DNA from: Lyophyllum atratum
Taxonomy: Eukaryota > Basidiomycota > Agaricomycetes > Agaricales > Lyophyllaceae
Reading direction: 5' to 3'
Assembly (NCBI GenBank): GCA_014905825.1
Contig: JACGCN010000022.1
Span: 186,001 to 250,000 of the forward strand
Length of the DNA: 64,000 nucleotides
Every line of letters starts with the position of its first letter. Positions within the stretch are counted from its first letter, which is position 1. Both the position numbers and the translations under genes were made by a program. The notes below the pieces were generated by a model that worked only from the letters and a program-made list of their open reading frames with translations, was not told where the DNA came from and made no database searches. Below are positions 17,675 to 36,770 of the stretch, piece after piece.

Positions 17675-18015
17675 AGGGTGTCAGCAGGGTGTCAGCCAAG
17701 TTACATATGGACCATGATTTTTTGTATTTTCATACCCGTCTGCCTGCGTTTGTGCAGCTAGCTTGTTTATGTACAGCATCGACTCTATTGGTTTGAAGTC
17801 CTTCACTAGTATTATACCAAATGAAGGTCCGAGATGATGGGAGTAGGAGAAAGGGTCAATCAATTGAAAGTCCGGACATCAACACAACGATCACTATGGC
17901 TGTCACTCAATCATATTCGTCAAGTAGACGCTAGCTTGGGCGCCGTTGAGCACCTCTCTGCCGGCTTCGAGAGTTGGGCTATGCCCCAGTTGCACCGAGC
18001 GCACGCCCAGATACC

Positions 18016-25629
<7,614 letters not shown>

Positions 25630-25794
25630 TTCTAGAATTGAGGCACATTCCAATAGGAGCATCGTATGTATTTCTAATGATTAAATCATTTCTCTGGGTA
25701 GACATTTGGGAGAAAACATACGCCGACACCAAGTTCAACCCTGTTCAGCCTCCTCGAGTAGTACTGCTCTCACGTGTACTGTAAAAATGTTGAT

Positions 25795-25810
25795 GGTCCG
25801 TGCGCGGACC
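25795..25810. repeat. Perfect 6-bp inverted repeat upstream of U2 TATA box
   Basis: GGTCCG-TGCG-CGGACC lies just upstream of the U2 TATA box. It could be an snRNA promoter element or chance. Confidence 0.4.
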
Positions 25811-25817
25811 CGACGAC

Positions 25818-25824
25818 TATAAAA
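25818..25824 (+). promoter_or_regulatory. TATA box of U2 snRNA
   Basis: TATAAAA begins 26 bp before the predicted U2 5' end, the spacing expected for a Pol II TATA element. No protein gene starts here. Confidence 0.75.
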
Positions 25825-25843
25825 GCCCGCGCCGCTCACAATG

Positions 25844-26032
25844 ATTCTTTACCACTCTGGCCTTTTGGCTTAGATCAAGTGTAGTATCTGTTCTTAATAG
25901 TTTAACCACTATTATGGAGGCACCGCCTCCATTCTTGGTTATCTAATTTTTGCCGCCCTTGTTCCCTGTGCTCTGCTTGCAACACGGGGACGCGATGACC
26001 TTGCCGCTGCACTACTGGCTTGCGTCGTCGGG
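25844..26032 (+). ncRNA. U2 spliceosomal snRNA
   Basis: U2 is the snRNA that pairs with the intron branch site. The near-universal core GGCCTTTTGGCTTAGATC then AAGTGTAGTATCTGTTC is present at 25859-25892, with the branch-pairing GTAGTA at 25881-25886. Stem IIa is visible as AATAGT/ACTATT (25896-25901, 25908-25913) and stem IIb as GGAGGC/GCCTCC (25916-25921, 25925-25930). An Sm site AATTTTTG follows at 25945-25952. The 3' part folds into the stem-loop IV pattern GCGATGACC...CTGCACTACTGG...GTCGTCG (25992-26030). The 5' end is placed at ATTCTTT 25844 by comparison with fungal U2; the 3' end is approximate. Confidence 0.95.
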
Positions 26033-27002
26033 GGATCCCTTCTCTCTTTTTCCTGTTATTTTCTTGCTTGTCATTCGACAACGCTATAGAGTGCAGGAAA
26101 TGGAAAGCTGTGGACAATTGATATCTATTTTTTGTATTTGTAGCGCTCATTTTCATGGTCTGATGTCTTGCGCTCTCGTCTTTTCTTCCCGATGTCTGTG
26201 AGGCCAACTTGGAACTCGAAATGAATGTATCTTCGAAGCAGTCCCGCTGGGGTCTCCTCGTTCCACCGTGGGCTTGCTAGCGAATGATGATGCCACGGTA
26301 CTGTACAACAGCACGACCGATGATACCGCAAGCTTACACTGTAAAGTCCCACACATCTGTTGCTGCGCCTGTCAGGTATGAATGCAGTGGCTCCGCCGCT
26401 CCAGTGTAACTACCAGATGTAATTGGCAGATAGTACTGATCAGACGGTAGCATCGGAGGCAAAAGATGGTCTGGTCCTATCCAGTGCGCATCGTACAGCC
26501 CACCTGCTGCCACGCGATCACCCCGATCGTGTCCCCGAAGCCGCATGGATCCGAATCGCAATTGTCGGCCTCGTCCCCACACGGCCGCCGTCCAGTTTCC
26601 CTCTTGATTGCCCTTGGCCACCTCGCCCTCTCGTCATTCTAGAGGTTTAGCTCAAAGAAAGCTAACAGGGACGTGATAAAAGGGCTCAAATCAGGTGGTG
26701 GCTGTGGTTTTGACTTCATCGAATTGTCGAGGTCTACGCTGACAGAGTTTGCAAACTCTGTTAGTCCATCGTGACGATCAAAGACTGACATGTCTGATAT
26801 ATCCTCTATTGTAGATAACCAATGGATAGCAGGGAGCACACCTATTCATCGTGATCAAGCTGATGGACGCAATTCTATGCCTTTTGAGCATTCAGTTCAT
26901 AGGCTGTGCAACGTGGTTCTTGACGCCTGATCATGCCCTGATATATGTATGGAGGCGTGAGCGACCCTAACTTCCTCCTTGTCTTCTGCGTACTCGGCTG
27001 TC
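26033..27002. other. Intergenic region with weak minus-strand ORFs
   Basis: Minus-strand ORFs at 26621-26334 (95 codons, Gly/Arg-rich start) and 26839-26639 have no recognised features. Neither has clear splice-linked support. They may be untranslated sequence or remnants. Confidence 0.4.
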
Positions 27003-29995
27003 ATGGAGCCAAAGCCAGCCAGCTGGTTTCAAAGCCCTCCGCCAACGCGAGCGGCCACCCCTCTTCCTCAGCAGAACCCATATCTCGACGCCTTGGATGA
27101 CAACACTCACACGGGATATCGTTCCAGGATTAGACCAAACAGAATCCAAGCCATAGATCCAGAAGAGTGAGTGACATTGGCATATTTCACACGCCATTAA
27201 TACTCATAGCTTTATCACAGCTACCTCTTGGAAAACTTCGATGAGTCTCCCTCGAGTCCAAACCGCAAGAGTTTCTTAAAGACGAGAGAGCATGGTGAAT
27301 TGCTTCCGATTAACGCGCTACTTAGTCACATCTAAATAAGCGCCTGGTGCAGATTTTAGATCTGTAGAATCCCCCTACCCAAGAGATGAACTAGGCGAGG
27401 AAATGTCAGAGTCGGCTCGTGTTTGGAGAGTATACAATGACGAGGCTACCAACTTCGACTCATCTCTAACTGAAGGTTGGAACAAGGGTGTTGATGTACT
27501 CCTCGTCTTCGTAAGCCACGCCTGCGTTCTATCCACGATGCCGTTTCTGATATAACGGTTTAATAGACTGGTCTTTTTTCAGCGGTTTTGACCACTTTCA
27601 TTATACAGTCCTTCCAGCTCCTGATTCCTGATGCTGGAGAAACCACGAATGCCCTCCTGGAAAAGCTCATTTCCCTCCAAACGAACTCGAATCAGGATAT
27701 TTCACCCCGAGCTCATTCGCCTTCGTCTATCCAGGTGACTTGGGTAAATGGCCTATGGTTCGCAGCACTGGCGTGTAGTCTTTCGACCGCCTTGATATCC
27801 ATGCTAGCCAAACAATGGTTACAAGCATACGTGGCCAATATTTCCGGCTCTCCCCGCCAGCGAGCCAGACTGCGCCAGCTGAGATACATGGAGCTAGTAG
27901 CGTGGCACGTTCTGGCGTTGATCAATGCCTTGCCGCTTCTCCTCCACGCTGCCCTCCTGCTTTTTTTTGCCGGCATCGTCGTCCTTCTGTGGTCCGTGGA
28001 CCAAGCGACAACTTTCGCCACCTTATTCATTGTTGCTTTCGCGTACATTTTTTACTTCGCATCGATATGGCTTCCAATATTCTACCCAAACTGTCCTTAC
28101 CAGCATCCTATTTCTGACCATCTCCGAAGATGGATCCTGTCCTATCGGACACCAATCTCGAAGCCTTCAGGTCCTGACGACGAGTCCGAGGAAATGGCAA
28201 ACGCGGAGTTGGGTCGGAGGAAAAGGTGTGTACATTTCATCGTTGTCACAACGCTAGTACTGAGAAATTTCCGTTGGTCAGCGACGCAGTCGTAACCCAC
28301 GACGACAAGCTCGACGCGTGTGCGTTAGTCTGGCTATTCACCACGTCGACGGACAAATATGTGGCTTCAGCAGCTCTTCAAGCAATAGCCGGCCTGCCAC
28401 GCGATTTCTCAGCGATCCACTTCCTTCGAAATGCCGGGGCAGTACATATTGTCGAGAAAGCATTCCAATCCTGTTTCGACAAGGACACGACCATAGATCT
28501 CAAATGGCACCTCATAGACGCTGAGGGCGCGTGGCTGTACTGCAAGGCTTGGATGAACTTGACCCGAGGTACATCGCAGCAATGGCCTATGGAACTTCTA
28601 GATCCACTGTGGAAGTTGCAGAAACTCAAAGACCACCCGGACGGTGCAGCGATTGCTTCATGTGCGGTAGCGCTCTCCTCCATCGACTCCCATGTCGCGC
28701 AATGGGAGTTACTTGCTTACCTCTCCCGATACCTTGCGGGGGAAGTCAAGCTGTCTCCTTCCACGCTGTCCTGGATCCTCGATAGCATGATCGAGGGCCT
28801 CTGTCAGTGGGAGATGCCGATCCTCGTCATCGAAAAGACAACTATCAGGGCCGTTCCCGTCCTGTTGCGCCTTCTTAAACATATCGAAGACTTACCGACA
28901 TCAACGGTACGCAGCGCAGCGGGTCTAGCCCTGTACATTTTCGCTTGCGGCCCCGTCAACCTCTTCGAGTATCAAAGCGAGGAACAGCGACGGGAGTCCC
29001 ACTGCAAAGTTATGCTGAAGGCGCTTTCCACCATTGCCGACACCCCAGAGCGCTTTGATGTGAAGGGCGAACTTCTCGATGTTACAGCACAAGAACTATC
29101 GAGGCTCGCCTCCCCTATTGTCTTGCAATCACACAGGTTCACTTCGGAGCTGAAAGACATCGCGCGTTCCAGCCTATTCGATCTGTTCATGGCAGGACGT
29201 GTCGCAGTTGGTGTGATCCCGGACCCCGCTCTCGCCGACGTACTTCACCTTCTCTACCAGCTTCGAGTCACCGCTGCGCACCATCCAGGGTTCGTGACTA
29301 CTTTGGTAAAGACTTTACTGGTATCTACCCACCAAGACGTCATCAGCTGGTCTGTCCGATTACTTCGACCGTTGCTGTCCGAGTGCCACATGGCCGTTCT
29401 CCAGGCATTCACCGAAAGCAGCGGGATAAACGCTGTCCTGCGTGCTGCCAAGTCAGGAGACATAGACAATCGGAGGCTCCAGGTTGACAGCTGGCGGACG
29501 TTGTGTGCATTTGTCAACAGCAGCACGGCGTTGTACCTCGAAGACAAGGGTCCGACCACCCCAGGAACTCCAGGTACTCCAGCCAGGCACCAATTCGATT
29601 CCATCTTTGAGTCTGATCTCTTCGAAACGGTGTGCGCGGTCATCGTTTCCCGTCGATGGTGGCTATTTGAAGTCAGCGGTCGCTGGGTACCCGCCTTCAT
29701 CCAACTCTGCAAATTGCGACCCCACGAGCTGGTCTGGCGAAAGCTCATCAAGGTCGTCCAGGATATGAACGAGAAGGGTAAAGAGAACGAGGGGATGTCG
29801 GAGATCCTTTATCAGCTTGAAACTATCATTCAGAGGAGCCCGAAGAGGCGCACAAGTGATCTGCAGGAATCATCGGATGACGATATAAGCACGCATACTG
29901 TGACCATGATGGAACAGCGTCTTGCGATGAGGCCCACGTCCCCCCCGCAAGTGGTGATCCTCTCGGACGGCACGTCGACCTGGTTTGAAGCATAG
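27003..29995 (+). CDS. DUF6535 membrane protein with long helical C-terminal region
   Basis: This is an Agaricomycete-specific membrane protein. ATG 27003 opens a Pro-rich cytosolic stretch (MEPKPASWFQSPPPTRAATP). Three early introns at 27168-27220, about 27295-27350 and about 27510-27580 lead into the DUF6535 core: WRVYNDEATNFDSSLTEGW, NKGVDVLLVF, then a TM segment TGLFSAVLTTFIIQSFQLL. More TM helices lie at VNGLWFAALACSLSTALISMLA and two hydrophobic stretches at 27930-28090. A short intron at about 28225-28250 joins a 570-residue soluble region of repeated helices (AALQAIAGLP, SCAVALSSI, AGLALYIFA) that looks ARM/HEAT-like. The stop is at 29993-29995. The family has no known function. Calling the C-terminus ARM/HEAT-like is my inference from helix periodicity. 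Confidence 0.82.
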
Positions 29996-30358
29996 AGATT
30001 TTCGGAGGGGCTAGACTTGAAAGCGAACTTGAATTATCGTGTATTATTTTACGTTACCGACACTCTTTACAAACCGTATATTCCTTCCTCCGTACATCGT
30101 GCACTTACATAGCATGTGGTCAACAACATGCATCTAAAGTTTCCTCGACGATCACCAACCAAGATATACCCTTGTCCAAGCAATGTATACAATTCCCTGA
30201 TCGCCCCATGGCCCTTCGCGTGTTTCAGCAATCTTCCCCATCCAGGTCATACTTTGGAACCACTTTGCCCGATCGCACTGCTTCGTCGTGTAACTGAGAC
30301 AAGAACGCGTTTCCCATGAAAATAGTCACTGGATAAAAACACTAGTCAGGCGGGGGAA
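29996..30358. other. Convergent 3' flanks, nothing else seen
   Basis: This stretch lies between the convergent DUF6535 and 4-TM genes. It is AT-richer and consistent with two 3' UTRs. Confidence 0.5.
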
Positions 30359-31003
30359 TCAGAAGTACTTGGTCATATACGCACCGATCTCGACAAGCCA
30401 CATCACGACAAACATCGCTATCGCGAATCCCTTCAACAACTTGGTCTTGTGACAGAGCTGTTGCGTAAATTTATCGAAGGCGACGGCCAGGCACTTCTCG
30501 GCGTCCCACGGTTGAGCCCGCGTATTGTTGAAAAGCAGGTAAAGGCAAAGAGCGCCTGAGCCAACGCTGAATAGGATTTGGCCGATCACAAGCGACGTGA
30601 ATAAGGAGGTCACACCCCGCCGCTTGACAATACAGGCATAGACTCTAGGGACGCGGGAAGTAAGGTCTCAGTACAAGAGTCGGGGCTGAATTCGGGGAAA
30701 GACTCACCCAAGGAAGCAAAATATTGCGAAGAGCATGTAGACAAAGATGTGGAACCATATGGCTATTTGCTGAAGTTCCGTCATTTGGCTCCCTGAATTC
30801 GCAGTCAGATAAACTATGACCTAGAGGAAGACACCCATCAACTCACCTATCTTTTTTAGCACGATGATGCCAATGGTGCCGAATACAGCGGAAAAGGATA
30901 GGGACAGCACTACCATTGCCAACAATGCATAGCGGACCAATGAGGATGGAGATTTAGGTGGACCAGCCGGTGTAATCGAGGAGATGTTCTGAACAGCAGA
31001 CAT
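30359..31003 (-). CDS. Small four-TM membrane protein, unrecognised
   Basis: ATG 31003 opens MSAVQNISSITPAGPP, then TM1 YALLAMVVLSLSFSAVFGTI. An intron near 30843-30793 joins SQMTELQQIAIW to TM2 FHIFVYMLFAIFCFLGL. A second short intron joins ACIVKRRG to TM3 SLVIGQILFSVGSGALCLYL. TM4 is GFAIAMFVVMWLVEIGAYM, close to the TGA ending at 30359. It is about 170 residues, with a conserved-looking loop between TM3 and TM4 (AEKCLAVAFDKFTQQLC). The topology resembles tetraspan proteins of mushrooms, but I do not recognise a named family. Confidence 0.75.
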
Positions 31004-31837
31004 CGTGAAAGGAGGAGCGGATGAACAAGACCTGCCTATTCAATTGGGGGAATGAATGGGAAGGAACAGGTCCGGCCTGTTCAGTGAGGAGGAGGAGAGG
31101 AGGTGGGCGAGCAGGACCTGGCCTGTTGACGTGCTCAAACTTCTCACTCCGACTGATATAAGGCGAATATTCAGGGACGCGTTCAAACACCAGATTAGAT
31201 CGTGATGGATCCCCTTTAGTAACGAAACATGGTGCAGGCCAGTTGCAGGCCCCAGGGCTCGTCGTTCGATCTGCTGGACATTTGGGTGGTACTATCAACG
31301 ATAATTCAGACCATGCGAAGTATCGTTACCCCAGGGTCCATGCCACACTTCAAAGGTACATTTTCCGTGGAACTACCATCCCTATGCTTCGATTTCGGAG
31401 AGCAACGAGGGAGGTGAGAGTGTTTTATCGGCAGCCGCGATGATGCGACCCTGAATTCTGTCAAAAGCCACATGGTTGCCATCATCGTTTCAGTTTTCCG
31501 AAGTCGTTCGTCCTCATTCTTGCCTCATCCGTGCTCGTTCGTCCTTGGGCCAAACTTTCACTCACTGATTACCAGGTGCGTAGATGTGGTTATTCCCCAT
31601 ACCTGCACTTCGACTATTACTACATCAACCCACGGTGGAAGATATGCCTCACTTGAAGGAGATCGTCGACCCGAGGACGATGGAGAGGTTTACGGAGTAA
31701 AAATGCAGTGGAGCATACGCTAGTGCTACTAATACGTAGTCTTATTCTTCTAGGATACTTTAGCGTGGAGTATCATGGATATCCTTCCTAATAGACTTTG
31801 AGGTCAGAGTATGTGACCAAATATTCACCTGAATCGA
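31004..31837. other. Intergenic, no gene seen
   Basis: Contains two similar blocks, AACAGGTCCGGCCTGTTCA and GCAGGACCTGGCCTGTTGA (about 31067-31130), each a short imperfect palindrome. No coding feature was recognised. Confidence 0.45.
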
Positions 31838-33566
31838 TCAATAATCCGACTCTCCGGAGTATCCGTACCAATCCCGTTCAACAAGGTCAACATTGCGTTC
31901 AAAGTCATCCATATATTTTGGGATGACGTGTGGACAATCCTGCAGTTTCAAATAATGGAGCCGTAGCCCTGCATCGTGCCTCAGCTTCAGACACATCGCC
32001 AGTTGTAAGAAGAGCCGTGTGTTGTTACTGTCAGGAGTCCAGGACATGATCGTAAGGTCGCGTAGGGCACTGAACACGGGATTATTTGTGACGACAGGCT
32101 GCTCGAGTCCAGATTTCCCTTCCGTGAAGCGTGGAATCCCATGAGAAAGTGTTTTGAGGACTGCACGCTCGTTTCCCGGTCCGATACGGAGGGTCTTCAG
32201 CTGCCCGAGTGTAGCAAACTTCAACCACGTTGCTTCGCGAAGTTCGGTGTAGTAAACCGTTAATATCCACAGTCGGTCAACTGGAAGCAGGTCCAGGAAT
32301 TCATCTGCTAGCGTCGAAAATTGGTCCAGCTCTACGCTAATTGTAGGGAGGATCTTTGGAATATCCAGCACGCCTTGAGACGACATCCAACATCTGATAC
32401 GACAGCGGTCCACCGCTAGAGCACGGATCCCACCGTCGATCCCGTCGATGAGAATTTCAGCTAGCCTGCTGATGAGAGAACGAAGGCTCGCAGATTGTGC
32501 ATCGCTATCGAGAACCCTGCATTGGACCTTGACACGCATATCTTTGGGGTAGGTGAGGGAGTCAAGGAGGACCGTACATTCCCTGAGCTCGCTTTCAACT
32601 TGGAGAAAGCGGAGGCATGGGAGTGTGGCGGTGGTCTGGGACGCCGTGTGCGCGACATCGGGGGGAGCGAAGCTTGAACAGAATACGAGAATTTCGAGAG
32701 AGGGCATTTCAGACAACGCGGCAACGAGCTGGTTCATCGTTGGATGCATGGCGTTCGGAGTATAAAAGATCTTAAGTGTTTTGAGGTTGCTGAGAACCAG
32801 TCCTTGCCATGTTATCCCACATTTGGACAGTTGGAGGTGGACTAATTGATATGAGCTTGCTAACAGGCCATCGGGCAGTCGATTCCCGTCGTCATATTCG
32901 CCGAACGAGACATCGAGTTTTTCCAAAAGGGGAGCGGGAGCGTCGAGGAGTTCGATCAGCTCCATGAACGTTGAATGGCTCCAATAACGAGATTGAGAAA
33001 GTGTAAGTTCCTTGACGCGGAACATCTGGGTCAAAACTTGGCTCAACACTGCGTTGACAGCTTGAGCCGTGAGTTGCGATGTTCTTTCACCATTCCAATG
33101 AAGGTGGAACACGACTGCAACTGTCAAGGGCACCACTTTTGAGCGTTGTAACATTTCGGCTGCCCAAGAGGGATGTGTGAATGGTATGTTTATGTTACAC
33201 CAGAGATCGGGGCAGTCTAGGGCAGCGGAACGCCAAGACCAGCACACGTGAGACACGGAAATCCATTCAAGTTTCGAGGGCTTTGTGGCTCCCGATGCCA
33301 CGTATTTGAAGATCGTCCCTAGGATTTCTGGTGGAAGACGTGAAACGAGAGCCAGGGCGTTGAGGCGCCGTTTCCAAAGGCACAGCACCGCTTCATAAGA
33401 AGCAATTTCGGATAGAATATATGCACCAGCATTTGCCCTCACTTCAGCAGTACTGAATGCGGAGGCTTCATCACCATTGGGGCCGATGAAGCGGGAGGCC
33501 AAATCTTATAGAGACATCTATTAAAAATCACACGAAAAGGTAGGAAGATCTCATACCGTCCATCAT
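31838..33566 (-). CDS. F-box protein with diverged leucine-rich repeats
   Basis: This is a likely substrate receptor of an SCF ubiquitin ligase. A 10-nt first exon (ATG 33566, MMD) is spliced by a 52-bp intron (33556-33505) to DLASRFIGPNGDEASAF, then the frame is open to 31838, about 557 residues. The F-box reads LVSRLPPEILGTIFKYVA, then WISVSHVCWSWRSAALDCPDLW. A long region of irregular Leu-rich repeats follows (LEKLDVSFGEYDDG, LKTLKIFYTPNAMHP, LRDLTIMSWTPDSNN). The layout, including the tiny first exon, matches the three plus-strand F-box genes at 41.6-50.1 kb, but the sequence is more diverged. The target is unknown. Confidence 0.87.
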
Positions 33567-33815
33567 GTCTAAGTTCGAAGGGAATGGAGAAGTTTACGGA
33601 ATGCAAAAGTACGGGCAATGATCGATGATCAGTGAGCAAGTCAAGAGCAAGTACTACTTGAGTGCTGAGCGCTGAGCGCTGAATGAAAGGTCTTGTTTGG
33701 AAAAAAGGATACCAACTTCAAAACCAAATAAGCAAGATCACAATGGCCTCTTCAGTAAAACACTATCCTCCCAGTTTGTGTTGAGTTTGTGTTCCTTTCA
33801 TTCCTCGCACCTTTA
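33567..33815. promoter_or_regulatory. Divergent promoter, F-box and ORC5
   Basis: A 249-bp region separates head-to-head start codons. It holds a GAGCGCTGAGCGCTGA repeat at about 33663-33680. No clear TATA box was seen. Confidence 0.45.
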
Positions 33816-35655
33816 ATGGACGGCGCGTCTGACAATTGGAAAATCGGCTACGAACAGTTTTCGGACGAAGTTTCTACTCTTGTGGACACCTTCCCACCTC
33901 CGTTCATATACATTAACGACCCGACATCTCCACGGGTGACGGCCTCGGTCGTAGCCTTCCTTCTTGAAGATATTCAGCATAGTGCAGACCCAGGTCCATC
34001 GAAGCGCGTTCATTACGCGAAAGTGAACGCGGTGGCTTGCTTCACCGCTCGGCTCTTATACGACTCGATCTTGAATGCTCTGACAAAGTGGAACGCCAGT
34101 TGGGACGACGGATGCGCGAACTGGAGCTTGGAAGACGACGCCGAGAGGTTCAATGAGAACTTCGATGGTTTCATCCATGGGCTGCGCGCGGTCAGCCTTT
34201 ATCTGCGCGACAAAGGGAAGGGGAAGGGGAAAGGCAAACAGAAGACGGAATCGGAGAGGGAAGATGTGAGGCTGGTTATCGTAATTGAACGCGCGGAACG
34301 GTTGAAGGAGTCTCTCCCCGATATTCTCGTGCCACTGACGCGGTTGGCAGAATTGGTGCGAAAGCTCTGGCATGCGTGATTGTGCACGTCCTCACATCCT
34401 TCTCAGACTCAACTTGACTTGACCGTCATTCTTATCTCGGAAGTTCGGTGGGAGGATATACGGCCGCCCCTAGGAGCTTCCCCCGATCCGTATTTTATCG
34501 ATATACCCCCACCAACCAAAGAAAGTAAGCCTCATTCGCTGTGAAAGACACCGGGCTCATCTGACGCGACACCCTAGTCATTGTTCAACGCGTCATCTCC
34601 AAATTCCCGGTCTCCGACGACCCCACTCCTGGGCCCTACCATCCCTCGTTGAAGGGACTCTATTCTCATTTCATAACCGTGCTTTGCGACGTGTGCTTCC
34701 CCTTCACCCACGACACTCAAGAAATCGAGTACATCGCAGCAGCTCGATGGCCGGGCTTCGTACAACCGGTCCTCGTCGACCATCAACGCGCCCTGGACTC
34801 CGGGCTTGACGCGATGGACCTCGATGAAGCAGATGATCCACATCCTCAGCTCTCGCCACCCTCAGAGGACGTCCGAATGCGCCTCAGCCGGCTTTTCAAC
34901 GCGTCACTAAGCATTGCCATGGAGGAACTCTACCCCCGACTCACCAATGCGTCCGACTGGGCGGCCAAGAACAAGCCAGACCCCAACCTCCTTGCGAAAC
35001 ACCCAGGGCACATCGTCAGGGGCACTGATCAGCGTGCGACGAAGCTCGTGGACGGGACCCAGGCGCTCCCCCGGATGTCGAGATTCATACTGGTCGCGGC
35101 GTTCTTGGCCTCGACAAATCCTGCTAAATCGGATGTGAGGATGTTCGGGCGGGGTCTGGATGAGAAGAAGCGGAAGCGGCGAGCGAGGAAGACGACGAGA
35201 AGTGGGCCGACGAAGGTGGGTCGCGCAGTAATATATTGTTTATCTATTTTGACTGACAAGATTTTTACAGGTACCGCAACGTCTGGTTGGCCCTCTCGCG
35301 TTCCCGCTCGACCGGCTGCTGGCAATTCTCGGCGCACTATTGGAGGAAAACGATGCGGAGGCACGATTGCCTGCACCCGAGTATAGCATCCCTGGTGAAT
35401 ATACCGATATGGAGACTAGCAGAGTCGGAATCTACTCAGCTGTACGTGTCACCAATTTTGCTTGACTCGGACTTCCTATTGAAGGCTTCCTAGATCATGG
35501 AGCTAACATCGATGCGGCTCCTTCATCGAACATCGCCTGGCGATAGAATTGACGGGCCCCCGGCTTTCAAGTGCGGGATCTCGTATCATGTAGCGCTGGC
35601 GTTGGCTAAGCAGCTGGAGATCCCGCTGAACGACCTTATGTGGGATCCAGCGTAA
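33816..35655 (+). CDS. ORC5: Origin recognition complex subunit 5
   Basis: This is a subunit of the six-part ORC that marks replication origins. ATG 33816 gives MDGASDNWKIGYEQF. The N-terminal AAA+-like region reads FIYINDPTSPRVTASVV where a Walker A loop is expected, and no GKT is visible. The Walker B-like strand is VRLVIVIERAERLKE, after a (KG)n linker encoded by GGGAAG repeats at 34214-34243. Introns at about 34355-34406 and 34527-34575 lead to VIVQRVISKFPV and ARWPGFVQPVLVD. The strongest evidence is the Orc5 C-terminal signature LPRMSRFILVAAFLASTNPAKSDVRMF (about 35066-35150), then DEKKRKRRARK, spliced to VGPLAFPLDRLLAILGALLEE. The stop is at 35653-35655. Two late introns were inferred from the reading frame. 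Confidence 0.85.
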
Positions 35656-36182
35656 TGCCCTCTTCCGCAATCCTGGATGTCACATCATATACGGCTGGGG
35701 TCACTGCGAGTTGGAGGCCCTGTTCATTGTCACGATACATACGGCACGCTGTTGGGACGCTCTCTGACAGCACAACGAGATCATTTGCTCACTCCCTTAG
35801 GCTACTCGGTGGGACACTTCTCCTGCAATGTATACATATACGATTTCCCACAACGTGTCCTAGGCCCTCCTTGATGGCCATTTGTTTGTTTCTTCATCCC
35901 ATGCTAGTGTGCTATAGCTAGTACTATATATAGCATCACACATTTTGAAGTCGTGATCAGTTGTTTAGTCGTGTTGTCTCTAAGTTCGTCTCTTCAAGTT
36001 GGACAATGGAAGTTGCTTACTGTCTGACTCAAACAGATTTTCAAGGTTTAAGCACTCTGTGAATTCCTCTATTCAATGTACGCAGATGTTCGTCATGGTC
36101 ATAACCAAATTTCTAATTCTCGAATAGGGGCGACCACCAACTTACTGACCACCAGGATGCTGCTTTGGCGCAGGATCCAGGG
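35656..36182. other. Intergenic; 5' flank shared with copy A2
   Basis: From about 35957 (GTTGTTTAGTCGTGTTGT) to 36078 (CAATGTACGCAGAT) the sequence parallels 39247-39400 upstream of the second copy. An in-frame ATG at 36076 may be a first exon. I could not join it cleanly to the main frame. Confidence 0.5.
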
Positions 36183-36770
36183 ATGCCTGACGAGCACTGC
36201 ATGCCTCGGTATGAGGGCTTGTGGTACCCAATGCTTCCCCAAATGCAGCCACAGCCACAGCATCAACATCCTTACCTTTCTTCGCCGCCAGATTCACCTC
36301 AGAACGGCGCGCTCCTGGCGTCACCCCTCAGTCTAACATTCAAACTTCCACCAATCGAACTTCCTGAGGCTCCAGGGCTCTGTTCACCTCGTCCTTCCCG
36401 CTACACTCGTACCAAGTCTAAGAGCAAGGAAATAGTCTATGCTCAAGCGCTTGGCTGGAGCTTCATCGAGGAAGAGTACCTGCAATGGGCGGACGATAGA
36501 AACCTTGCCGCTGGTCTGGAGAATCACCGTAAGCGGCAGATTGCCCTCCAGGAGATCGCCAACAGGCTCCCAGACGGCCATCGGCGGCTTGTCTCAGTAC
36601 GTGACAAACGCGCTGCTTCGTGGGGTGGTACGACTCCCTGCTTCATAGTGGGCAGCAACTTGACAGAAGAAGACTTGGAGAATGCGCAAAACATGGACAT
36701 CATCGATCAGTACCGCCGCGTTCTCGGGATAGATGCAGCACCAAAGTGGTATTATCTAGCATATGATTGA
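36183..36770 (+). CDS. Unrecognised protein A1 (paralog of A2)
   Basis: About 195 residues from ATG 36183: MPDEHCMPRYEGLWYP, a Gln/His/Pro-rich stretch, then a well-conserved body starting ELPEAPGLCSPRPSRYT. The body runs KEIVYAQALGWSFIEEEYLQW, NHRKRQIALQEIANRLPDG, RRLVSVRDKRAASWGGTTPC and DIIDQYRRVLGI. It is soluble, charged and apparently helical, with no signal peptide or catalytic motif that I recognise. The same body recurs at 39396-39905 with many substitutions but an open frame, which supports both as real genes under protein-level selection. The start is uncertain: an upstream exon from ATG 36076 is possible. Confidence 0.65.
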   Translation: MPDEHCMPRYEGLWYPMLPQMQPQPQHQHPYLSSPPDSPQNGALLASPLSLTFKLPPIELPEAPGLCSPRPSRYTRTKSKSKEIVYAQALGWSFIEEEYLQWADDRNLAAGLENHRKRQIALQEIANRLPDGHRRLVSVRDKRAASWGGTTPCFIVGSNLTEEDLENAQNMDIIDQYRRVLGIDAAPKWYYLAYD

